Assembly (NCBI GenBank): GCA_023621995.1 | Contig: JAMOAB010000029.1 | Location: 1 to 64,000 of the forward strand | Source of the DNA: Bacillota bacterium | GTDB lineage: Bacteria > Bacillota > Clostridia > Caldicoprobacterales > Xylanivirgaceae | Direction of reading: 5' to 3' | Length of the DNA: 64,000 nt | Shown here: one piece after another, positions 37,148 to 47,717 of the stretch | How the letters are laid out: the number at the start of each line of letters is the position of its first letter | Position numbering within the stretch: position 1 is the stretch's first letter | Made by a program: the position numbers and the translations under genes | Notes under the pieces: generated by a model | Seen by the model: the letters and a program-made list of their open reading frames with translations, nothing else | Told to the model about the DNA's origin: nothing | Databases searched by the model: none

Positions 37148-38200
37148 ATGGCATATATTCAAAAAAAGCAGAGTTATAGGATAGGTCTTTATGTGCTCAC
37201 TATTCTCCTCTTTGTTGTAATACTATTCAGCTGTTCAGTTGGAGCAGCTGATATAGGTATGCTAGATGCTCTAAAGATAATATTGGGGAAACTCCCAGTA
37301 GTCGGAACAAGACTTAATATTAAAAGCTTACCAGATTCCGCAATAACCATAGTATGGAAGATAAGGTTTCCAAGGGTATTGCTTGCCATGTTTGCGGGGG
37401 CTGCCCTTGCTCTGGCAGGTACTACATATCAAGGACTTTTTAGGAATCCTCTAGCAGAACCTTATATATTAGGTGTGTCTGCAGGCGCGGCTTTTGGGGG
37501 TACGCTGAGTATAGTATTTGGACTGTCAAAGCTCCTTGGTATAGGTGGCACTAGTCTTATGGCGTTTATAGGTTCTGTTTTGACGACTTTTATAGTATAC
37601 AGATTGGGTAGGGGTCAAGGCAGAACATCCATGACCCATCTCATATTAGCGGGGGTTGCCATAAACTCCCTCCTATCCTCCTTTATATCCCTTATGATGA
37701 TACTAAATAGGGAAAAGCTAGATAGAATAGTTCTGTGGACGATGGGTAGTTTCACTGGTGCCAGTTGGGAAAAAGTACTTTTAGAAGCCCTATCTACCGT
37801 TATCGGTATGTTCATAATCTGTGTCTATGGTCGAGAGTTAAATGTGATACTTACTGGAGAGGAGAATGCCAAGCATCTAGGAGTGGATGTGGAGCATGTA
37901 AAGAGGAGACTTTTAATTGTGTCCTCATTTATGTCAGCAGTTACAGTGTCAGTAAGCGGGATTATAGGTTTTGTAGGACTTATAATCCCCCACGGGGTTC
38001 GTCTAGTCGTGGGGCCCGATCATAGGGTCCTCCTTCCATACTCTGCAGTAGTAGGTGCCATTTTTTTAGTGCTGGCTGATACCATGGCAAGGGCCCTCAT
38101 GCCTCCTGTGGAGATTCCAGTAGGCATTATAACTGCAATGTTTGGTGCCCCATTTTTTCTATACCTCTTGATAAAATCTAAAAAAAGTGGAGCAATGTAA
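37148..38200 (+). CDS. btuC: FecCD/BtuC-family ABC permease
   Basis: RFPRVLLAMFAGAALALAGTTYQGLFRNPLAEPYILGVSAGAAFG; GLIIPHGVRLVVGPDHR. Confidence 0.93.
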   Translation: MAYIQKKQSYRIGLYVLTILLFVVILFSCSVGAADIGMLDALKIILGKLPVVGTRLNIKSLPDSAITIVWKIRFPRVLLAMFAGAALALAGTTYQGLFRNPLAEPYILGVSAGAAFGGTLSIVFGLSKLLGIGGTSLMAFIGSVLTTFIVYRLGRGQGRTSMTHLILAGVAINSLLSSFISLMMILNREKLDRIVLWTMGSFTGASWEKVLLEALSTVIGMFIICVYGRELNVILTGEENAKHLGVDVEHVKRRLLIVSSFMSAVTVSVSGIIGFVGLIIPHGVRLVVGPDHRVLLPYSAVVGAIFLVLADTMARALMPPVEIPVGIITAMFGAPFFLYLLIKSKKSGAM

Positions 38201-38222
38201 AATTGATTAAAGGAGTGATGTT

Positions 38223-39086
38223 ATGCATGGAAATTTAAAATATAATCCACTTATATCAGTCAGATGTCTCAATTGGTATTATGGCAATAATCATATACTA
38301 AAGGATATATATCTAAATTTTGAAGAGGGAACATTTACTACCATATTAGGACCTAATGGTTCGGGGAAGACTACACTCTTGCGTAACATTACAACTGCTC
38401 TTAAGCCGGGAAGGGGCACTATATTCTTAAAAGATAGGGATATACTATCATATACAAATAGGGAGCTTGCCCATTATATGGCCGTTGTACCTCAAAACAC
38501 CTATATAGATTTTGGTTTTTCTGCTTTGGATATAGTACTCATGGGAAGGCAAGCCCATCTAGAGCGTTTCAAAGATGAGGGGGCAGAGGATGTTAGGATT
38601 GCTAGGCAAGCAATGGAATATACAAATACTTGGCACCTTAGGGATAGAATTGTAACAGAATTGAGCGGTGGCGAGATGCAAAGAATAGTAATAGCTAGAG
38701 CACTTACGCAGCAAGCTGCCATCCTTATAATGGATGAGCCAGTATCTCATCTTGATGTATACCATCAGATGGAACTTTTAAACCTTATAAAGAAACTTCA
38801 ATATGAAAAGGGCTTGACGGTAATATTGGTCTTGCATGATTTGAACCTTGCAAGTCAGTATAGTGATACCATCGTCTTACTTAAAGATGGGTATATAAAG
38901 TCAAAGGGCACTTCTCAAGAAGTTATAACTAAGGCAAATATAGAGAATGTATATAACATAGATGTACATCTCATAGATCATCCACGGACGGGGCTTCCAT
39001 ATGTGATACCTGTAAATGGTATGGAGACAGTAAATAGACACAATAAAAATATAAAGAACATGGCACGACTTAATCTGTTGAAATAA
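38223..39086 (+). CDS. btuD: ABC transporter ATP-binding protein (BtuD/FecE-like)
   Basis: ILGPNGSGKTTLLRNI, LSGGEMQRIVIARAL, ILIMDEPVSHLD. Confidence 0.93.
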   Translation: MHGNLKYNPLISVRCLNWYYGNNHILKDIYLNFEEGTFTTILGPNGSGKTTLLRNITTALKPGRGTIFLKDRDILSYTNRELAHYMAVVPQNTYIDFGFSALDIVLMGRQAHLERFKDEGAEDVRIARQAMEYTNTWHLRDRIVTELSGGEMQRIVIARALTQQAAILIMDEPVSHLDVYHQMELLNLIKKLQYEKGLTVILVLHDLNLASQYSDTIVLLKDGYIKSKGTSQEVITKANIENVYNIDVHLIDHPRTGLPYVIPVNGMETVNRHNKNIKNMARLNLLK

Positions 39087-39100
39087 TTACGAAAGTATAA

Positions 39101-39153
39101 AGGTCTTTTAAAGCTTCGGTATTACTTGGGCTTTAAAAGACCTATTATCTTTT
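39101..39153. terminator. Bidirectional terminator between convergent genes
   Basis: aggtcttttaaagc...gctttaaaagacct. Confidence 0.85.
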
Positions 39154-39549
39154 TTCTATCTTTTTATTTTTTGTTATACACTTTCTTGCCTTTATTCCTT
39201 CTAAAAGGAGAGCCATGAGCTCTTGCTCATCTTCATCTAATTCGCCTATTTCATACAAAAGTCTTAGACAATCAAAACCTATAATATTTTCTATACCAGT
39301 ATAATTATAGTTTTCACCTATGCGGGGGCTATTGGGATTTATGTTGGTATTACCTAATAGATAATCTATACTGGTATTATATACTTCGGCGAATTTTTTT
39401 AAAGTATGGACATCAGGTGTCCGCTTATTTCGTTCGTAATTGGAAAGGGCGCCATTTGTTATTCCAAATATATTGGCTGCCTGTTTCTGGGTCCAATCCT
39501 TTTTCTCGCGAAGAAGACGTAGTCTTTCACCTAAAGTTATATCCACCAT
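39145..39549 (-). CDS. XRE-family transcriptional regulator
   Basis: GERLRLLREKKDWTQKQAANIFGITNGALSNYERNKRTPDVHTLKKFAEVYNTSIDYLLG. Confidence 0.93.
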   Translation of the reverse strand: MVDITLGERLRLLREKKDWTQKQAANIFGITNGALSNYERNKRTPDVHTLKKFAEVYNTSIDYLLGNTNINPNSPRIGENYNYTGIENIIGFDCLRLLYEIGELDEDEQELMALLLEGIKARKCITKNKKIEKR

Positions 39550-39806
39550 ACCACCTGCATCCTAAATCTATACAATTTATATCATTGTAACATGGAAGCA
39601 ATAGGAATTTTACAAAACTCAACGAATCGAATAGATGTGGGAAAATATAAACATTATGTATATATAAAAACATACTATTTTCAAATAAAGATACGGTATT
39701 AGGAGGATAGTATATTGACAATGGACTCTACACATTGGTATAGTAGTTTTTAAGGATAGAAACTTTTACGAGATCTAGAACTAAGATATAGAAGGAGAGA
39801 AAAAAT

Positions 39807-40490
39807 ATGGATTATGAAAATATATTAAAACAAATTCACAAAGGGCTCATCGTATCGTGTCAAGCACTTACAGATGAACCATTGTATGGGAGTCATATAA
39901 TGGCAAAGATGGCTATTGCTGCAAAGAAAGGTGGAGCAGTTGGAATTAGGGCTAACTATGCAGACGATATTAAGGCAATAAAGGAAGTGGTAGATCTACC
40001 TATAATAGGCCTTGTAAAGAGAGATTATCCCGACTCTGACGCATATATTACTCCTACTATCAAGGAGGTAGAGGAAGTAGTTGAAGCAGGAGCAGATATA
40101 GTTGCAGTAGATGCAACCAACATAGTGAAACCAGGAGGAGTGACAACTGAAAAACTCATAGCTGATATTAGAAGACAATTTGATACCATAATATTGGCAG
40201 ACATTTCTACTCTAGAAGAAGCAATTATAGCAGAGAAGGCTGGTGCCCATATGATTTCTACCACCCTATCTGGATATACTCCACATAGCCCCCAGTTAGA
40301 GGGTCCAGATTTTAAACTTATAGAAGAAACCGTGGAAAAACTGAATATTCCAGTATTGGGTGAGGGGCGTATATGGACACCAGAAGAGGCCAAGAAGGCT
40401 TTAGATCTAGGAGCACATGCTGTAGTAGTCGGTTCTGCCATAACAAGGCCTATGGAGATTACAAAGAGATTTGTAAAGGGGATTCAATAA
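39807..40490 (+). CDS. nanE: N-acetylmannosamine-6-phosphate 2-epimerase
   Basis: GLIVSCQALTDEPLYGSHIMAKMAIAAKKGGAVGIRAN..GLVKRDYPDSDAYITPT..ILADISTLEEA. Confidence 0.95.
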   Translation: MDYENILKQIHKGLIVSCQALTDEPLYGSHIMAKMAIAAKKGGAVGIRANYADDIKAIKEVVDLPIIGLVKRDYPDSDAYITPTIKEVEEVVEAGADIVAVDATNIVKPGGVTTEKLIADIRRQFDTIILADISTLEEAIIAEKAGAHMISTTLSGYTPHSPQLEGPDFKLIEETVEKLNIPVLGEGRIWTPEEAKKALDLGAHAVVVGSAITRPMEITKRFVKGIQ

Positions 40491-40517
40491 CCAGTATGTA
40501 GCTTGGGAGGTATAACG

Positions 40518-41462
40518 GTGAAGGAGATTATTGCCATAGATATAGGAGGTACCAATATTAAATATGGCACTATATTAGAAGACGGTACACTTAAAAATAC
40601 AGGAACTGTCCCAACTGAGGCACATAGAGGTCGGACAGGGCTTTTAGATAAGATAGAAGAGATAATTATAGATAAGCTTAAGGATAAAGACTATACAATG
40701 GGTATAGGTATTAGCACAGCAGGACAGGTCAACAGTTACACCGGTTCCATAACCTTTGCGACCGATGCGCTACCTGGCTGGACAGGTACCCCTGTTAAGA
40801 CCATTCTCGAAGAGCGTTTTAAACTGCCTGTCAAAGTAAATAACGATGTGAACTCTGCCATTTTAGGCGAGTATTGGATGGGGGCTGCTAAGGGCAGAGA
40901 TGATGTACTTATGATCACTCTTGGGACTGGAGTTGGTGGTAGCATAATAAGGGATGGAAAGCTTTACTACGGTTCAAATTATCTTGCCGGTGAATTTGGA
41001 CATATGAAGCTCTATCCTAATGGGCGTCCTTGTGTATGTGGGTTGAATGGATGTTATGAACAGTATGCATCTACCTCTGCCCTTGTGCGAATGGTAAACG
41101 AGGAGCTTGAAGATGATAAAAGTTCTATTTTACATTCATACTCCCATATCGATGGAAGGGCTATTTTTGAAGCGGAAAAGGAGGGAGATGCTCTTGCAAA
41201 GTCGGTGATGAATAGGTGGATCTTCTATATATCGTGGGGACTTGCGTCCCTTATCCATTCATTAAATCCCTCCATAATTGTAGTAGGTGGTGGCGTATCT
41301 GCACAGGGCAGGCCATTTACTGATAGAATTAAGGAGAAGACATTAGATATGATAATGCCATCCTTTGCTAAAGGGTTGGATATTGTTCCTGCAAGTCTAG
41401 GCAATGATGCTGGGATTATAGGTGCTGCCTATTCCCTAAAGATTTCAGTAGAGGCTGGCTAG
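40518..41462 (+). CDS. ROK-family sugar kinase (possible N-acetylmannosamine kinase)
   Basis: IAIDIGGTNIKYG, TLGTGVGGSIIRDGKLYYG..GEFGHMKLYPNGRPCVCGLNGCYEQYAS; GTG start after gggagg. Confidence 0.92.
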   Translation: MKEIIAIDIGGTNIKYGTILEDGTLKNTGTVPTEAHRGRTGLLDKIEEIIIDKLKDKDYTMGIGISTAGQVNSYTGSITFATDALPGWTGTPVKTILEERFKLPVKVNNDVNSAILGEYWMGAAKGRDDVLMITLGTGVGGSIIRDGKLYYGSNYLAGEFGHMKLYPNGRPCVCGLNGCYEQYASTSALVRMVNEELEDDKSSILHSYSHIDGRAIFEAEKEGDALAKSVMNRWIFYISWGLASLIHSLNPSIIVVGGGVSAQGRPFTDRIKEKTLDMIMPSFAKGLDIVPASLGNDAGIIGAAYSLKISVEAG

Positions 41463-41546
41463 GCAATATGAGAATATTAGATCTATTGTCTGAACAGAAT
41501 ATTGAATATAAGAATAGAATAAACCCAAGAAAAAGGAGCACAGAAT

Positions 41547-42725
41547 ATGGAGCAATATTTTGTAGATCTACATGTGCATATAGGTCGTTCATCGGATGGC
41601 CATGTAATAAAGAGGGGTACAGCAAATAATCTCACGTTTGAGAATATTGCCTATGAAGCCAGATATCGGAAGGGAATAAATGTAATTGGTGTCGTAGATA
41701 CGATATCACCCTATGTGATCAAAGACATAGAAAAACTGATACAAGATGGGGATCTAAGTGAGCTTGAAGAGGGTGGATTTATATATAGGGATGACCTTGT
41801 GATAATCGCCGGCGCAGAGATAGAGACAAGGGAGAGGGAAGGTGGAAGCGCCCATTCCCTTGTATTTTTCCCCTATCTGGACGATATAAAGGCCTTTTCG
41901 CAAGAGATGGCAAAACATATGAAAAACATCTATACAAACAGTATTATGAGCCATTTAACTTTAAATGAGCTATCCCACATAGCATTGGATATGGGAGGCG
42001 TATATATTCCTGCCCACGTCTTTACCCCCTATAAAGGCGTATACGGAAATTGTACCCATAGGCTTGGCCACGTGTATGATGGGGACGTTTTGGATAACAT
42101 ATGGGCAATAGAACTGGGTTTAAGCGCCGACTCCTATATGGCATGTCAGTTATCAGAATTAGATGGTGTGACTTTTCTCAGTAATTCCGATGCCCATTCC
42201 CTTCCTAAGATGGGAAGGGAATACAATATAATGAGACTCAGCGGTCTAAGTTTTAACGAGGTGGTACTAGCATTAAAAGGTGAAGAAGGTAGAGAAGTAG
42301 TGGCCAACTATGGATTAGATCCTAAGCTTGGGAAATATCATCGTACCTTTTGCCTAAAATGTGACAGGATAGTAGAAGGACAGCCTCCAGTGACTGAGTG
42401 TAATCTAGATAAGAGACATAGGATTGTAATGGGTGTCATGGACAGGTTGAAACTCATAAGTGATGGAGACATTGACTGCTACGATGTACGTCCTCCCTAT
42501 CATTATCAGGTGCCACTAGAATTTTTACCAGGTGTAGGCCCGAAGACAATCGACAAACTCATAGATGAATTTGGAACAGAGATGGATATACTCCATAATA
42601 CGAGCTACGATAGTATTGCAGCTGTTGTGGGAGATAAAACTGCAAATATGATAATAAAGGCAAGGGAAGGGAGTCTTCAGATGATCCATGGAGGAGGGGG
42701 AAAATATGGAAAGGTGGAAGGGTAG
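41547..42725 (+). CDS. EndoQ-like PHP-domain endonuclease (TIGR00375-type)
   Basis: FVDLHVHIGRSSDG, AGAEIETRE, IPAHVFTPYKGVYGNCTHRLGHVY, LSNSDAHSLPKMGRE, zinc-type CLKC...C, C-terminal HhH FLPGVGPKTIDKLIDEFGTEMDIL. Confidence 0.85.
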   Translation: MEQYFVDLHVHIGRSSDGHVIKRGTANNLTFENIAYEARYRKGINVIGVVDTISPYVIKDIEKLIQDGDLSELEEGGFIYRDDLVIIAGAEIETREREGGSAHSLVFFPYLDDIKAFSQEMAKHMKNIYTNSIMSHLTLNELSHIALDMGGVYIPAHVFTPYKGVYGNCTHRLGHVYDGDVLDNIWAIELGLSADSYMACQLSELDGVTFLSNSDAHSLPKMGREYNIMRLSGLSFNEVVLALKGEEGREVVANYGLDPKLGKYHRTFCLKCDRIVEGQPPVTECNLDKRHRIVMGVMDRLKLISDGDIDCYDVRPPYHYQVPLEFLPGVGPKTIDKLIDEFGTEMDILHNTSYDSIAAVVGDKTANMIIKAREGSLQMIHGGGGKYGKVEG

Positions 42726-43554
42726 GCTCTGTCTGATTACTGCCCTTAGTGTTGAGGCAAAGCCCCTTATAGAGCATTATAAATTATCTAGCATAAACAA
42801 TCGATATTTTAGGATCTATGAAGGTAATGACATAATACTTATAATAAGTGGAGTAGGTAAGATAAAGTCTAGTATAGCCACTACATATATATTGTCACAA
42901 ATAGACAATTTAGATAGATGTGTTGCCCTAAATATAGGGCTGTGTGGTACACAAGATAGGAGCCATAATCGTGGCACACCTATATTGGTAAACAAGGTGA
43001 GGGATAGGGATACAGGATATGAGTATTTCCCAGATATACTATTTTCCCATAATATGATAGAGGGCGGGGTTGAGACCCATAGTGTGCTTGTCTCTCTAGA
43101 AAACCAACCTCCAATAGAAGAAAAATTTGTCGATATGGAAGCGTCAGGTTTTTTTGAAGGGGCGAGTACTTTTTTACCACCCCATAGGATTTCTTGTATA
43201 AAAGTAGTATCTGATTACTTAGATGGATATATACCTGATAAGACAGATGTTATACACATGATAGGGGAGGTTATTCCTGCCATTGATTGCATATATAGGG
43301 TTATGGAATATCATATGGAGCATTCAACTGTGGTATTGGATGACAGAGAAAAGACATATTTAGATAGAATAGCAGAGCATATAAGACTTACTGTATCCCA
43401 GACCCATGAACTATATGATATGGCATTTAAATATAAGCTTAGAACAGGCGAGGATATTCCATCTTTCGAGGATATATTTGCTATAGAGGTTAAGACGAAA
43501 GAGGAGGGGAAAAGAGAATTTGAAAGGATCAAAAGAATATTTTGGAGCAAATAG
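42706..43554 (+). CDS. Nucleoside phosphorylase/MTA-SAH nucleosidase-like protein
   Basis: LCLITALSVEAKPLIEHYKL..IILIISGVGKIKSSIATTYIL..ALNIGLCGTQD..FVDMEASGFFEGA. Confidence 0.78.
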   Translation: MERWKGRLCLITALSVEAKPLIEHYKLSSINNRYFRIYEGNDIILIISGVGKIKSSIATTYILSQIDNLDRCVALNIGLCGTQDRSHNRGTPILVNKVRDRDTGYEYFPDILFSHNMIEGGVETHSVLVSLENQPPIEEKFVDMEASGFFEGASTFLPPHRISCIKVVSDYLDGYIPDKTDVIHMIGEVIPAIDCIYRVMEYHMEHSTVVLDDREKTYLDRIAEHIRLTVSQTHELYDMAFKYKLRTGEDIPSFEDIFAIEVKTKEEGKREFERIKRIFWSK

Positions 43555-44527
43555 ATTTTCCCATATATATGTGGAGGATAGGGCCTATGAATATCCCATC
43601 ACCCACATGATTTTAGATAGATTTCAAAGTGCACATGTAGTATCTATAAAGCATTATAAGAATGTATTCAATAGATCAAAGCAGAATTTTTGGCTACAAA
43701 AGAGACATCAAAATATAATACTTGCTGTAAAGGACGCTCCGTTTTTATATGAAGGCCCCGATATATGTGAGGATTTTGGGAACAAGCATTTCTATTATGC
43801 CTCTACTATTTTAAATTGTATATACGACTGCCACTATTGCTATTTACAAGGTATGTATCAGTCAGCAAATATAGTTGTATTTGTAAATATAGAGGATTTT
43901 TTTCATGCTATAGATAAAAAACTATCCCACTTAGATTCTATGTATCTTTGTACCTCCTATGATACTGATCTTCTTGCCCTAGAAGGCATACTACCTTATT
44001 CTAGGGAATGGATATACTTTGCTGCCCAGAGGGGTAAACTTACTATGGAGATAAGGACTAAGAGTTCGAATTATAGTAAGATAGAGGATATACAGCCGTA
44101 CCCCAATGTCATACTTGCATGGACGTTGTCTCCCAAAGAGATAATAGAAAAATATGAAAAAGGCACACCGCCACTAGATTCTAGGCTCAATGCTATCTCT
44201 AAAGCAATAGACGATGGCTGGAATGTAAGGTTATCTCTAGAACCTATAGTAAGAGTAAAGGATTGGAGAAGGCTCTACACAGACTTTATCCATACAATAT
44301 GTACCTCGATTGATATGAATAAGATCTATGATATAAATATAGGGGTATTCAGAATGAATAAAGAGTATTTTAAAAAGATAGGAAGAAATAGGCTTGACAC
44401 TGATATATTCTCCCACCTGATAGATGTGGAAGATGGAGTGGTATGTTATGGAGAAGAGGAAGACATGAAAGGTACACTGGCCAAGGAATTATTTAAATAT
44501 TATCCTAGTAAAAAGATATACATATAG
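43520..44527 (+). CDS. Spore photoproduct lyase-like radical SAM protein
   Basis: CIYDCHYCYLQGMYQ (CxxxCxxC radical SAM motif) with SplB-like flanking VKDAPFLYEGPDICEDFGNKHFYYASTILN. Confidence 0.82.
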   Translation: MKGSKEYFGANRFSHIYVEDRAYEYPITHMILDRFQSAHVVSIKHYKNVFNRSKQNFWLQKRHQNIILAVKDAPFLYEGPDICEDFGNKHFYYASTILNCIYDCHYCYLQGMYQSANIVVFVNIEDFFHAIDKKLSHLDSMYLCTSYDTDLLALEGILPYSREWIYFAAQRGKLTMEIRTKSSNYSKIEDIQPYPNVILAWTLSPKEIIEKYEKGTPPLDSRLNAISKAIDDGWNVRLSLEPIVRVKDWRRLYTDFIHTICTSIDMNKIYDINIGVFRMNKEYFKKIGRNRLDTDIFSHLIDVEDGVVCYGEEEDMKGTLAKELFKYYPSKKIYI

Positions 44528-44674
44528 TAGAAAAAGCCCTTACATTAGCATGGCAATGGCTTTGAAATGTTTTAGATTATGCATTTCTTGTGTTTTTCTG
44601 ATTCTATCAAATAAAGGTAGTACAAAAAACTCCATATTCCATATCATTATTTATTTGAGTTTTGTAGGGGATGT

Positions 44675-44713
44675 AAAAAAAGGTACAATCAAATTTGATT
44701 GTACCTTTTTTTA
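44675..44713. terminator. Terminator-like perfect inverted repeat
   Basis: aaaaaaaggtacaatcaaatttgattgtaccttttttt between convergent genes. Confidence 0.85.
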
Positions 44714-44739
44714 AGTGTATCTGACTAGGCAACAGCTAA

Positions 44740-45495
44740 TTATCCAAGGCTTACATCTAGTATCATCATAATTACAAAGCCAATTAATACGCCATATGTG
44801 GCTATACGCTGATTGCCTCCTGAGTGGGTCTCAGGGATTATTTCATCGCTTATGACAAAGAGCATGGCGCCGGCGGCAAAAGCTAATGCTATAGGAAGTA
44901 TGGGTCTTGCAATGTGGACAAGTCCAACGCCTATAAGTCCTCCGATGGGTTCCACCAAGCCTGTCAAGAGAGCAATTAAAAACGCCTTCCATGGAGGGTA
45001 TTTCTCCCTGACCAATGCAAGGGCTACGGCTAGTCCTTCCGGCATATTCTGAAGGCCAATACCAATTGCAAGGGTGGTTCCATTGGAAATATCTCCATCA
45101 CCAAAGCCTACCCCAACTGCCAGACCTTCAGGAAAATTATGTATTGTTATTGCGATTACAAACAGCCATATCTTTTTAAGACTGGCTGAGGGACTCCCTT
45201 CCATTCCTGCCACTACGTGGAGATGGGGAAAAGATTTATCTACTAAATCTAAGAATATTCCACCTAACATTATGCCAGCAGCAGTGATCAATGATCCCTT
45301 AAACCCTCCTCCTCCCTTTTCAATTGCTGGTATTATAAGGCTAAAGGAGGTAGCAGCTAGCATAACTCCTGCCGCAAACCCCAATAGACCATCGAGGAGC
45401 TTGTCAGATATGTCTCTTGTAAAAAGTACAGGAATTGCTCCAATGCCAGTTGCCAGCCCGGCCAATAAGCTTGCTAAAAGCCCTATCCAAATCAT
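44740..45495 (-). CDS. ZIP-family metal transporter
   Basis: IHNFPEGLAVGVGFGDGDISNGTTLAIGIGLQNMPEGLAVALAL. Confidence 0.94.
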   Translation of the reverse strand: MIWIGLLASLLAGLATGIGAIPVLFTRDISDKLLDGLLGFAAGVMLAATSFSLIIPAIEKGGGGFKGSLITAAGIMLGGIFLDLVDKSFPHLHVVAGMEGSPSASLKKIWLFVIAITIHNFPEGLAVGVGFGDGDISNGTTLAIGIGLQNMPEGLAVALALVREKYPPWKAFLIALLTGLVEPIGGLIGVGLVHIARPILPIALAFAAGAMLFVISDEIIPETHSGGNQRIATYGVLIGFVIMMILDVSLG

Positions 45496-45614
45496 AAGAA
45501 CATCTCCTTTCCTCTCCTATATGATCTATACACTAAAACACTATGGTTCAATCAATACAGGTCACGAGTTGTTTGGACATACCAATGTTTAAATGAGTGA
45601 ATTAGATATAAATA

Positions 45615-45655
45615 ACCGGGGCTTTCAAAATGAGAAACCCCGGTTGATTTTGTTG
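45615..45655 (-). terminator. Terminator of trpB
   Basis: aaccggggctttcaaaatgagaaaccccggtt. Confidence 0.75.
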
Positions 45656-45663
45656 TCATATTT

Positions 45664-46866
45664 TTAGGAATTAGGGTGGTTATTCATGTTTTGCATGAGA
45701 TCTAACACTTGTCTTACATCCTTATCTCCCCTACCAGAGAGGTTTACTATAATTAAATCGTCCTTAGGCAGATCTTTGGCTAGTTTGATAGCATGGGCTA
45801 CTGCATGGGCACTTTCAAGGGCTGGTATTATGCCTTCTATGTGAGATAGTGCAAAGAAAGCATCTAGGGCTTCTTCGTCAGTTATAGTTACGTATGATGC
45901 CCTACCTGTATCTTTAAAGAAGCTATGCTCCGGTCCTACACCTGGATAATCTAGTCCTGCAGATATTGAATATACAGGCATGGGATTGCCATTATCATCT
46001 TGTAATAGATAGGATTTAAAGCCATGGAGAATACCAGGCGAGCCAAGAGCAAGTGTTGCTGCATGCATGCCTGTATCAAGGCCTTTGCCTGCCGGTTCTA
46101 CACCGATCATATTGACGTCTGTATCATCATAAAAAGGAGAAAAGAGCCCGATGGCATTACTTCCTCCTCCTATGCAAGCTACAAGATAGTCGGGGAGTCG
46201 ATTTTCCACCTCAAGGATCTGTTCCTTTGCTTCCCTACCTATTATGGATTGAAAGGTATTTACCATGGCAGGGTAGGGATCCGGTCCTACAGCTGATCCC
46301 AGCATATAATATGTGGAGTCATAATTTTCGATTAGATCTTCAATAGCAGCGTCCACAGCTTCTTTTAGAGTTCTATTACCGTGTGTGACAGGTACGACTT
46401 CGGCTCCTAAGAGCTTCATACGAAATACATTGAGTTCTTGCCGCTTGGTATCCTCTTCACCCATATAAATAATACAATCCATACCAAATAGGGCGCAGGC
46501 AGTGGCTGTTGCAACTCCATGCTGTCCAGCACCTGTTTCTGCAATTACTCGTTTTTTGCCTAGTTTCTGGGCCAGGAGCACTTGCCCTATAGTGTTATTG
46601 ATCTTATGTGAACCTGTGTGATTTAGATCTTCCCGCTTAAGATATATCTTTGCTCCACCGATTTCATTCGTCAGTTTTTCGGCAAAATATAAGGGGCTTG
46701 GTCTTCCAATATAATGCCTATTGTAGTAGTCCAATTGACTTAGAAATTCGGTATCATCTTTTAGCTTGCTGTATACATCTTTAACCTCATCTAAGACTTG
46801 GTTGAGTACATCTGGCACATATCTTCCACCATAGGGACCATAATAACCTTTTACATCTCTTGACAT
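45664..46866 (-). CDS. trpB: Tryptophan synthase beta chain
   Basis: [83 protein letters not shown]. Confidence 0.97.
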   Translation of the reverse strand: MSRDVKGYYGPYGGRYVPDVLNQVLDEVKDVYSKLKDDTEFLSQLDYYNRHYIGRPSPLYFAEKLTNEIGGAKIYLKREDLNHTGSHKINNTIGQVLLAQKLGKKRVIAETGAGQHGVATATACALFGMDCIIYMGEEDTKRQELNVFRMKLLGAEVVPVTHGNRTLKEAVDAAIEDLIENYDSTYYMLGSAVGPDPYPAMVNTFQSIIGREAKEQILEVENRLPDYLVACIGGGSNAIGLFSPFYDDTDVNMIGVEPAGKGLDTGMHAATLALGSPGILHGFKSYLLQDDNGNPMPVYSISAGLDYPGVGPEHSFFKDTGRASYVTITDEEALDAFFALSHIEGIIPALESAHAVAHAIKLAKDLPKDDLIIVNLSGRGDKDVRQVLDLMQNMNNHPNS

Positions 46867-46963
46867 AATTCATTCTCCTCTCTTCTCATCTCTTCTCTTC
46901 AATGAATATATATACATATTGTACATAAAAACATTAAGTTGTCAATCAAAAATAGATAAGTTT

Positions 46964-47371
46964 TTAATTCTGTGGTTTAACCACCAAAAAACGTTTAGTG
47001 GCAAACAATGCTGCGATTGCAATAGCTCCTACTAATAGTTCATAGGCATTTGATGAATGTATTAGCATCTTTCTTGCTATTGCGAATAACATCACGTCAA
47101 TAATACTTCCTGGCGTGTGTCTTAAAAGGGTTTCAGTGAGCTCAAGTCCTATGACTAGCAATAATACATGGGCTAGAAAACCATTGAATAGCTCATAAAA
47201 ATCCATTCCTTTCACCATATAGATTTGGGATATAAATTTAAGTATATCTTTTAAACTTATTACAACTGCAATGATTACAAATATTGCCAGCAAAAGCTCT
47301 AGCCACTTGATTAGAGATAAAATAGCATTATTTATTTTGTCCCTCATATTTTGGTTATTTTCTCCATTCAA
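46964..47371 (-). CDS. PsiE-like membrane protein
   Basis: Four TM segments; GLELTETLLRHTPGSIIDVMLFAIARKMLI resembles the PsiE family. Confidence 0.7.
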   Translation of the reverse strand: MNGENNQNMRDKINNAILSLIKWLELLLAIFVIIAVVISLKDILKFISQIYMVKGMDFYELFNGFLAHVLLLVIGLELTETLLRHTPGSIIDVMLFAIARKMLIHSSNAYELLVGAIAIAALFATKRFLVVKPQN

Positions 47372-47717
47372 AGATATCTCCTCCCATAGTTTTAAATTAA
47401 TACGAATTCTTAATATAGGATAACAGTATGGGTGAGAATTTACAATATCTTATATGCTCCAAAAATAAATAAAGGCCCTTGGGAAAACAAGAGCCTTTAT
47501 GTAAGGGGTTTGGGGGTTTGGGTAACTTACATTCTATATGATAACCTATTTAAAAATTTTTAAACATAAAAATAAAAAAGATTTTAAATTTTTTTTGACA
47601 TCTATTGTCGAAAGTTATAAACTAAAATAGTGGATTATAAATATGTTATATATGGAATTGTTTGTTTATATACGAATACACTTTTAATAATACACATATT
47701 TTGCTAGGAGAGGGAAT

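Noticed and set aside
44675-44713. Perfect inverted repeat as an IS terminal repeat
   Set aside because: Flanking A/T tracts and position between convergent genes fit a bidirectional terminator; no transposase nearby.
47500-47525. G-rich tract ggggtttgggggtttggg as a possible G-quadruplex
   Set aside because: Only three adjacent G-runs; the fourth is about 25 nt away, so a stable quadruplex is not well supported.
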